DNA of 64,000 bases, taken from contig NZ_JAFKID010000032.1 of NCBI RefSeq assembly GCF_017306545.1, positions 1 through 64,000 on the forward strand. Direction: 5' to 3'. The first letter of the stretch is position 1. Each line of letters begins with the position of its first letter. Of this stretch, positions 58,597 to 64,000 are shown one piece after another. The DNA comes from Mesorhizobium sp. GTDB lineage: Bacteria; Pseudomonadota; Alphaproteobacteria; Rhizobiales; Rhizobiaceae. The notes beneath the pieces were generated by a model that was not told the origin of the DNA, did no database searches, and was given only the letters and a program-made list of their open reading frames with translations. A program made the position numbers and the translations under genes.

Positions 58597-59469
58597 TTAG
58601 TGAGCCAGGAACAGCGGCACCGGGGGCCGCTCGAGCAGCGACCGGGTAACTCCTCCCAGAATCGCCTGCCGAAAGCGCGAATGGACGAACGCGCCCATGA
58701 CGATCATTTCCATACCTTCCGAGGCTAGGAAAGAACGGAGGCGTTCGGCGACGTCGCCTGCCTCGGCTAACAGCGTGGCGAGCTTGCATTCGATGCCATG
58801 CCGCGCAAGGAATATGGCGAGATCGGCTCCCGGTGCCATACGGGAGAGATCCTTTTCACCCTCTACCGTAACCGCCACCACCGTTTCTGCACGAACGAGA
58901 AAAGGCAATGCGTCCTTGACGGCACGCGCGGAGCGGGCGCTACCATCCCAGGCTATGGCGATCCGCTCCGGTCTGACCGCTCCGCCATCGCGCGGAACCA
59001 GAAGCAAAGGACAACCGCTGTCGAAAAGAACGTCTTCAATCACTGTACGCTGCGAAGGATCAGAAATCTCGGCTGCGTCGAGGATCGCAAGATCATGGAC
59101 GCGCGCCAGCTGAACGAAACGCCCGGATCTTGAGTCGAAAGGCGAGCTCGCATGTTCGGCGACGACATCCAACCCCGCGCCGGCGACCGCCTTGCTGGCC
59201 TCGTGTGTTACGGACGATGTGGACTTTTCGAGACGCTCCGTCTCCTGTGCGAGCCACACGGACGCCGTCGCTGCAGACATAGGAAACGGCGCGCTCAGGT
59301 GTGGCGCGAAGACGTAAAGCGAAATCGTGCTATCAGTTGTTTGGGCAAGCGCGATGGCCGAAGCCAAGGCTTGTGTCTGTGTCTCGCCGCCATCCGAAGG
59401 AATGCCGACCAGTATGCTTCGAAACGGCTCGCAATATGCCTTGGACCGGATCATGTCATCGCGCGTCAC
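58597..59469 (-). CDS. Tandem universal stress protein
   Basis: A 290-residue protein with two UspA domains. The GTG at 59469 is chosen because it overlaps the cytochrome c stop (GTGA) and follows AGGAG. The second domain carries the ATP-binding motif GMEMIVMGAFVHSRFRQAILGGVTRSLLERPPVPLFLAH; the first (CEPFRSILVGIPSDGGETQTQALASA) lacks it. Such proteins bind ATP and help survive energy limitation. It is co-transcribed with the cytochrome c gene. Confidence 0.85.
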   Translation of the reverse strand: MTRDDMIRSKAYCEPFRSILVGIPSDGGETQTQALASAIALAQTTDSTISLYVFAPHLSAPFPMSAATASVWLAQETERLEKSTSSVTHEASKAVAGAGLDVVAEHASSPFDSRSGRFVQLARVHDLAILDAAEISDPSQRTVIEDVLFDSGCPLLLVPRDGGAVRPERIAIAWDGSARSARAVKDALPFLVRAETVVAVTVEGEKDLSRMAPGADLAIFLARHGIECKLATLLAEAGDVAERLRSFLASEGMEMIVMGAFVHSRFRQAILGGVTRSLLERPPVPLFLAH

Positions 59470-59783
59470 GGATTGATGCTCCTGATGTAGGCGATAATGG
59501 CATCGACCTGTTCCGGCGCAGCGACGAACTCGGGCATGTCCGGGTGCCCGGTCGAGATGCCTTCTGCCAGCGCTTCGGCCAGATCTTCGATAGGATAGCG
59601 CCTGGAAAGGGTCCGGAACGGCGGTGCGTCGGGATGGCTGCTCTTGTCGGTCGAAGTCACAGCGTGGCAGCGTGAACAATTCTCCTCGACCAATTTTCGG
59701 CCATAGTCGATTTGCGGGAAGTCATCCGCCCTGAACGACGCCACTGGAAACAATGTTGCTGCAACGAGCAGGAACCTGAGCAT
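59466..59783 (-). CDS. Small periplasmic cytochrome c
   Basis: A 105-residue protein with a signal peptide (MLRFLLVAATLFPVASFRA), the heme motif CSRCH (residues 45-49) and a distal methionine in GHPDMPEF. It is a class I c-type cytochrome. It may feed electrons to a terminal oxidase or reductase under low oxygen. It overlaps the usp gene and shares a divergent control region (59784-60047) with the other usp gene. Confidence 0.85.
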   Translation of the reverse strand: MLRFLLVAATLFPVASFRADDFPQIDYGRKLVEENCSRCHAVTSTDKSSHPDAPPFRTLSRRYPIEDLAEALAEGISTGHPDMPEFVAAPEQVDAIIAYIRSINP

Positions 59784-59981
59784 TGTGCGGAACCCTGTGA
59801 AGCCTTCGGAGGCTTTTAGCCCAGCAAGACGAACTCGCATTGACCTGCCGCAAATCTGTAAGCCGTCCACTTCCTTGCGCAGGAGGGAAAGCGGCGGCGC
59901 CTATCCCAGATGCCGTTACCGGCGGTCGCTGCGGGCAAGGCAACACCCTTTGCCCGTTTGGGTCGACGACGCGCGCGCGCT

Positions 59982-59995
59982 TTGATGTGTGTCAA
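59982..59995. promoter_or_regulatory. FNR/FixK-type box
   Basis: TTGATGTGTGTCAA: TTGAT-N4-GTCAA fits the FNR/FixK consensus TTGAY-N4-RTCAA. It is 53 bases before the usp gene at 60048 and within the divergent region shared with the cytochrome c gene. Confidence 0.7.
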
Positions 59996-60047
59996 GGCGC
60001 GGCGATCGGTCAGGGAGGACGCTTACCATGTGAACGGAGGTCTGGTG

Positions 60048-60866
60048 ATGGTCTATAATACGATCATGGTGCAACTCGACATAGACGCGCGGGCTACACC
60101 ACGACTGGCCTTCGCTTGGAGTCTTGCCCGGCGCTTCGAGGCTAAACTGATCGCGTTTTGCGCCGCGGAGCCATACCTATCGATTCCAGAGGACATCGAC
60201 GGTAGCGCGTCGTCGGTCAAGATGCAGCAGAAGTGCATCGAGATTGACGAGCAGTTGAAGGCGCTGAAGTCGGAATTCGAACATCTCGTGGGCAAAAATC
60301 ACGGTTCTTGGCGTGGTATGGTCGGTGACCCGACGAAATTGCTTGCATATCACGCCCGCGCGGCCGACCTGCTGGTCGCCAGCGCCAACAACGGGGTTGC
60401 AAGCGGCCTTCGCACAGTCTTTCCGGGTGAATTGATCCTGTCGGCTGGCCGTCCTGTCCTGTTTCCAAATGAACGTCATGAGCCTATGGCTGCCGCCAAT
60501 GTCCTTGTGAGCTGGAAAGATACGCGCGAAGCGAGGCGTGCTGTGGTCGACGCCATGCCGTTTCTTGTCACTGGGCAACAGGTTCTCGTTGCGACGATCG
60601 AGGACGACGACAAGCACAGCGCTCACCAGAGCGTGGCTGAGGTCGTTCGTTTTCTCGTGAGGCACGGGGTGAAGGCGCGGTCGAAAGTGATCGATGCGAA
60701 CGACCGCCAGGCACCGGAGGCGCTTCTGAACGAAGCGAAAGAAATTGGCGCTGATCTGATTGTCTCCGGCGGATATGGGCACAGCCGGTTGCGGGAGTGG
60801 ATTTTCGGTGGTGTTACGCTGTCCCTGCTTGCGGATCATTCCATCAACCGGCTGATGGCGAACTAG
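60048..60866 (+). CDS. Tandem universal stress protein
   Basis: A 272-residue protein with two UspA domains. The ATG at 60048 has CGGAGG 7 bases before it. The first domain (VYNTIMVQLDIDARATPRLAFAWSLARRFEAKLIAFCA) lacks the ATP motif; the second has GADLIVSGGYGHSRLREWIFGGVTLSLLAD. With an FNR/FixK box upstream it is expected to be induced at low oxygen, like USP genes of anaerobic stimulons. Confidence 0.85.
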   Translation: MVYNTIMVQLDIDARATPRLAFAWSLARRFEAKLIAFCAAEPYLSIPEDIDGSASSVKMQQKCIEIDEQLKALKSEFEHLVGKNHGSWRGMVGDPTKLLAYHARAADLLVASANNGVASGLRTVFPGELILSAGRPVLFPNERHEPMAAANVLVSWKDTREARRAVVDAMPFLVTGQQVLVATIEDDDKHSAHQSVAEVVRFLVRHGVKARSKVIDANDRQAPEALLNEAKEIGADLIVSGGYGHSRLREWIFGGVTLSLLADHSINRLMAN

Positions 60867-61048
60867 CCGGCATGTTCGTAGGATTACTCCGGGATCCTCG
60901 CCTGCCACGACATGTCGACCGCTTCCCTGCCAAGGTTTCTCTACCAACGGCTTCGATTGATGAGCCCGACTTGAGTTGCCGACACCGGCATAGCGATCCA
61001 CTTCGAGCGAGCATACCCTGAACGAAGAATCCAGCCTCCAGATAACAT

Positions 61049-61062
61049 TTGACGCGCGTCAA
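61049..61062. promoter_or_regulatory. FNR/FixK-type box of the arc operon
   Basis: TTGACGCGCGTCAA, a perfect palindrome that fits TTGAY-N4-RTCAA. It is 62 bases before the arcD start. The arginine deiminase operon is anaerobically induced through FNR-like regulators in several bacteria. Confidence 0.75.
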
Positions 61063-61124
61063 GGCGAAACGGTCCGCAACGGCACACTCTCCCAGCAAAT
61101 GGCCCGAACTCTGGGAGACCCGCT

Positions 61125-62591
61125 ATGGCCGCTACAGACCTTTCCACTTCCGCAACGTCGGTCTCGGAAAAGACCGACAGCAAGCTCCGTCTCGGCGCGC
61201 TGACCGCGCTGGTCATCGGCTCAATGGTCGGTTCGGGCGTGTTCAGCCTGCCGCAGAACATGGCGGCCGGCGCGGGACCGCTCGCCATCCTGATCGGCTG
61301 GGGCATCACCGCCGTCGGCATGCTGGCGCTCGTCTTCGTCTACCAGTCGCTCGCCGTGCGCAAGCCGAGGCTGGACGCCGGCCCCTACGCCTACGCCAAG
61401 GCCGGATTCGGGCCGTTCATCGGCTTCAACAGCGCCTGGGGCTACTGGATCAGCGCGTGGGTTGGCAACGTCTCCTACGCGGTGATCGTCTTTTCGGCGC
61501 TGTCCTATTTCTATCCGGCGTTCGGCGACGGCAACACATGGCAGGCCGTGCTCGGCGCCTCGGTCCTTTTGTGGCTCATCCACATCCTGATCCTCGCCGG
61601 CGTGCGCCAGGCGGCGATCGTCAACCTCGTCGTCACCGTTGCCAAGATCGCGCCCATCGTCCTGTTCATCGGCATCGTCGCCGTTGCCTTCAAGATCGAC
61701 GTCTTTTCAGCCGACTTCAGCGGGCTCGGCAATGCCAGCCTCGGCTCGGTCATGAGCCAGGTCAAGAGCACCATGCTGGTGACGCTGTGGGTGTTCATCG
61801 GCATCGAGGGCGCCAGCGTCTTTTCGGCGCGCGCGGAACGGCGCCAGGACATCGCGACCGCGACCGTGCTCGGCTTCCTCACCTGCCTGGCGCTTTATGC
61901 GCTGGTGTCGCTTTTGTCGCTCGGCATCATCAACCAGCCGGAACTCGCCGGATTGAAGAACCCGTCCGTGGCGGGCGTGCTGGAGGCGGTCGTCGGCCCC
62001 TGGGGCGCCATCCTCATCAACCTGGCGCTGGTGGTATCGGTCGCCGGTGCCTTTCTCTCCTGGACACTGCTGGCGGCCGAGGTGCCGCACGTCGCCGGGA
62101 AGGACGGCACCATGCCGAAGTTCTTCGCCCATGAGAGCGAGCGCGGCGTGCCCTCTACGTCGCTGCTGGTCACCAATCTCCTGGTGCAGGCGTTCCTCAT
62201 CATCACGCTGTTCGCGCAGAGCACCTACCAGGCGCTGTTCTACATCGCCTCCGCCGCCATCCTGGTGCCCTACATCTTCTCCGGAGCCTATGCGGCCAAG
62301 CTCGCCATCACCGGCGAGAGCTACAAGACCGGAGAGAGCCGCAACGGCGCGCTGCTGATGGGCCTCGTTGCCACGGTCTACGGCCTCTGGCTCGTCTATG
62401 CTGCCGGGCTCTCCTATCTCTTCATGTGCGCGATCCTCTATGCGCCCGGCATCGTCTTCTACGTCTGGGCACGGCGCGAGAACCGGGAGCGTGTCTTCCA
62501 TCCGGTTGAGGCCGTCCTCGCGGCCGCCCTCGTCGCCGTCGGCCTCTATGCCGCCTACGCAATGGCGACCGGCGCCGTCAGCGCGCTCTGA
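61125..62591 (+). CDS. arcD: Arginine:ornithine antiporter ArcD (basic amino acid antiporter)
   Basis: A 488-residue APC-family membrane protein with about twelve hydrophobic segments. The first holds the family motif ALVIGSMVGSGVFSLPQNMAAGAG. MLVTLWVFIGIEGASVFSARAERRQD (near residue 220) is characteristic of the arginine/ornithine antiporter subfamily. It imports arginine and exports ornithine for the deiminase pathway. It is the first gene of arcD-arcA-arcB behind an FNR/FixK box. Confidence 0.9.
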   Translation: MAATDLSTSATSVSEKTDSKLRLGALTALVIGSMVGSGVFSLPQNMAAGAGPLAILIGWGITAVGMLALVFVYQSLAVRKPRLDAGPYAYAKAGFGPFIGFNSAWGYWISAWVGNVSYAVIVFSALSYFYPAFGDGNTWQAVLGASVLLWLIHILILAGVRQAAIVNLVVTVAKIAPIVLFIGIVAVAFKIDVFSADFSGLGNASLGSVMSQVKSTMLVTLWVFIGIEGASVFSARAERRQDIATATVLGFLTCLALYALVSLLSLGIINQPELAGLKNPSVAGVLEAVVGPWGAILINLALVVSVAGAFLSWTLLAAEVPHVAGKDGTMPKFFAHESERGVPSTSLLVTNLLVQAFLIITLFAQSTYQALFYIASAAILVPYIFSGAYAAKLAITGESYKTGESRNGALLMGLVATVYGLWLVYAAGLSYLFMCAILYAPGIVFYVWARRENRERVFHPVEAVLAAALVAVGLYAAYAMATGAVSAL

Positions 62592-62621
62592 CGCGGCCCG
62601 ACTTTCCGAAAAGGATGAGAC

Positions 62622-63839
62622 ATGACAGCCCTCGGCGTCCATTCCGAAACCGGCCGGCTGCGCGAAGTGATCGTGCACCGGCCCGACCTCAGCCTGCGCC
62701 GGCTCACCCCGGACAATTGCAAGGCGTTGCTGTTCGACGACGTGCTGTGGGTCAAGCGGGCGCGGCAGGAGCACGACGTCTTCGTCGACGCGTTGCGCGA
62801 GCGTCATGTGACGGTGCATTCCTTCAACGACTTGCTGGCCGAGACCATGGCCGACGCCGAGGCGCGCGACTGGCTGCTCGACCGTCGGGTCGACGCTTCG
62901 GTCGTCGGCTACGACATGGTGGACGAACTGCGCGGCTGGCTGGACGAAATGCCAGCGGACCAGATTGCCTCTTTCCTGGTCGGCGGCATCGCGCGGGCCG
63001 AATTGCCGTTCCGGCCAACCGGCCTCACTGGCAAGACGCTGCTGCCACAGGATTTCGTGCTGCCGCCGCTGCCCAATCAGCTCTTCACACGCGACAGCTC
63101 GTGCTGGATCTACCGATCCATCTCGGTGAACGCGATGTACTGGCCGGCACGAAAGCCGGAGGCGGTCAATGTCGAAGCCGTCTATCGCTTTCATCCGCGC
63201 TTTCGCGACGCCGGCCTGCCCTTCGTTTCCCCCGACAATCCCGGTCCCGGCGTCAGCCTGGAAGGCGGCGACGTGATGCCGGTCGGCGGCGGCATCGTGC
63301 TGGTCGGCATGGGAGAACGCACCACGCCTCAGGCGGTTGGCGGGCTGGCTCGCAGCCTGTTCGCCGCCGGCGAGGCCACCCGCGTCATCGCCGCGCTGAT
63401 GCCGCGCGACCGCTCCTTCATGCATCTCGATACCGTCTTCACCTTCTGCGACCGCGATCTCGCGACCATGTATCCACCGGTGGTCGAGCGGCTGCGCGCC
63501 TTCTCGCTGCGGCCCGGCGACGGCGAGGCGGCCGTCGACGTGGTCGAGGAGGAAAAGCCCTTCACCGAGGTCGTCAGGGAAGCGCTCGGCCTGAAGGCGC
63601 TGCGCGTCGTCGCCACCGGCGGCGACAGCTACCAGTCGGAACGCGAGCAGTGGGACGACGGCAACAACGTCGTCGCCGTTGAGCCCGGCGTCGTCATCGG
63701 CTACGACCGCAACGTCTACACCAACACGCTGCTACGCCGCGCCGGCATCGAGGTGATCACCGTCGAGGGCGCGGAGCTGAGCCGCGGCCGCGGCGGCGGC
63801 CATTGCATGAGCTGCCCGATCGCGCGCGATCCGCTCTGA
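62622..63839 (+). CDS. arcA: Arginine deiminase
   Basis: A 405-residue protein starting 30 bases after arcD. It hydrolyses arginine to citrulline and ammonia. Motifs are [70 protein letters not shown] (catalytic His/Asp) and the C-terminal [10 protein letters not shown] with the active-site cysteine. The pathway yields ATP via OTCase and carbamate kinase. Confidence 0.95.
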   Translation: MTALGVHSETGRLREVIVHRPDLSLRRLTPDNCKALLFDDVLWVKRARQEHDVFVDALRERHVTVHSFNDLLAETMADAEARDWLLDRRVDASVVGYDMVDELRGWLDEMPADQIASFLVGGIARAELPFRPTGLTGKTLLPQDFVLPPLPNQLFTRDSSCWIYRSISVNAMYWPARKPEAVNVEAVYRFHPRFRDAGLPFVSPDNPGPGVSLEGGDVMPVGGGIVLVGMGERTTPQAVGGLARSLFAAGEATRVIAALMPRDRSFMHLDTVFTFCDRDLATMYPPVVERLRAFSLRPGDGEAAVDVVEEEKPFTEVVREALGLKALRVVATGGDSYQSEREQWDDGNNVVAVEPGVVIGYDRNVYTNTLLRRAGIEVITVEGAELSRGRGGGHCMSCPIARDPL

Positions 63840-63854
63840 CCGAGGAGAGAACAT

Positions 63855-64000
63855 ATGCCCGTCAACCTGCACGGCCGCAACGTCCTGACGCTGGACGATT
63901 TTTCCGGCGCGGAAATCCGCTATCTTCTCAGGCTGGCGGCCGATCTCAAGACCGCCAAGCGGGCCGGCAACGAAGTGCCGCGTCTAGCGCGCAAGAACAT
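63855..64000 (+). CDS. arcB: Ornithine carbamoyltransferase, N-terminal part (cut by right edge)
   Basis: Only 48 codons are in the window, starting at an ATG with GAGGAGAG upstream: MPVNLHGRNVLTLDDFSGAEIRYLLRLAADLKTAKRAGNEVPRLARKN. This is a typical OTCase N-terminus. Following arcD and arcA it is the catabolic enzyme that makes carbamoyl phosphate from citrulline. Carbamate kinase (arcC) is expected to the right. Confidence 0.9.
   Translation, partial: MPVNLHGRNVLTLDDFSGAEIRYLLRLAADLKTAKRAGNEVPRLARKN

Noticed and set aside
61707-63425. 572-residue - strand frame opposite arcD and arcA
   Set aside because: Histidine/glutamine/arginine-rich shadow of two certain genes.

Overview
The window reads as accessory DNA (a large plasmid or an integrated conjugative element) of an alphaproteobacterium of the Hyphomicrobiales/Rhizobiales, such as the Mesorhizobium/Chelativorans/Brucella group. 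Pointers are the strawberry-notch, Toprim, DUF2493 and DUF736 gene set, a VirB/VirD4 conjugation apparatus, an ImuA-ImuB-DnaE2 mutasome behind an alphaproteobacterial LexA box (GTTC-N7-GTTC), a SyrB-like gene and FNR/FixK boxes. No replication gene, integrase, tRNA, rRNA or CRISPR array was seen.

Layout. 1-7.7 kb: element backbone genes on the + strand (strawberry-notch-like tail, Toprim protein, two SLOG-fold proteins, a PemK/MazF-type toxin-antitoxin pair, DUF736), with strong terminators and several large inverted repeats. 7.8-12 kb: a ParA-type ATPase with a ribbon-helix-helix partner and two matching 26-bp palindromes, then a candidate MOBP-type oriT, mobC and the relaxase. 12-17.7 kb: cargo (DUF523, ACT domain), an IS21-family element that appears to split a DUF1905/YdeI-like gene, and a GNAT/DUF1778 toxin-antitoxin pair. 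17.8-30.9 kb: a conjugative VirB1-6, VirB8-11 and VirD4 set on the - strand; no canonical VirB7 is seen, but a short lipoprotein may replace it, and there is a second lytic transglycosylase carrying a VirB5-like N-terminus. 31-38.5 kb: a little-described block of two exported SNase-like proteins without the usual catalytic motif, a response regulator, an FkbM methyltransferase, an exported molybdopterin-oxidoreductase-like protein, a histidine kinase, a double-HTH regulator and a TrbM-like exported protein. A shared sequence motif occurs before virB1, in the double-HTH regulator/TrbM-like intergenic region and before the gene at 38.5 kb.

38.5-51.7 kb: an eroding region. An intact SRAP protein lies next to a broken one; the SOS mutasome imuA-imuB-dnaE2 appears intact; remnants of an EamA transporter, a UvrD-like helicase, an NDH-2 dehydrogenase and a SyrB-like gene follow, together with a frameshifted RES toxin whose antitoxin is intact and an exported thermonuclease. 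52-64 kb: a stress/low-oxygen metabolic island: CBS-domain protein, sdhB-C-D without sdhA, cupin, PNPOx-like protein, an acyl-CoA synthetase/GNAT fusion, two tandem universal stress proteins, a small cytochrome c and the arginine deiminase operon arcD-arcA-arcB (cut by the right edge), with FNR/FixK-type sites before one usp gene and before arcD.

Working together, the first half supports maintenance and transfer (partition, relaxosome, type IV channel, toxin-antitoxin stabilisation), the middle may sense conditions and control transfer, and the right part supplies mutagenic repair and anaerobic/stress energy metabolism. All functions are inferred by reading translated sequence against remembered families; no database search was run.
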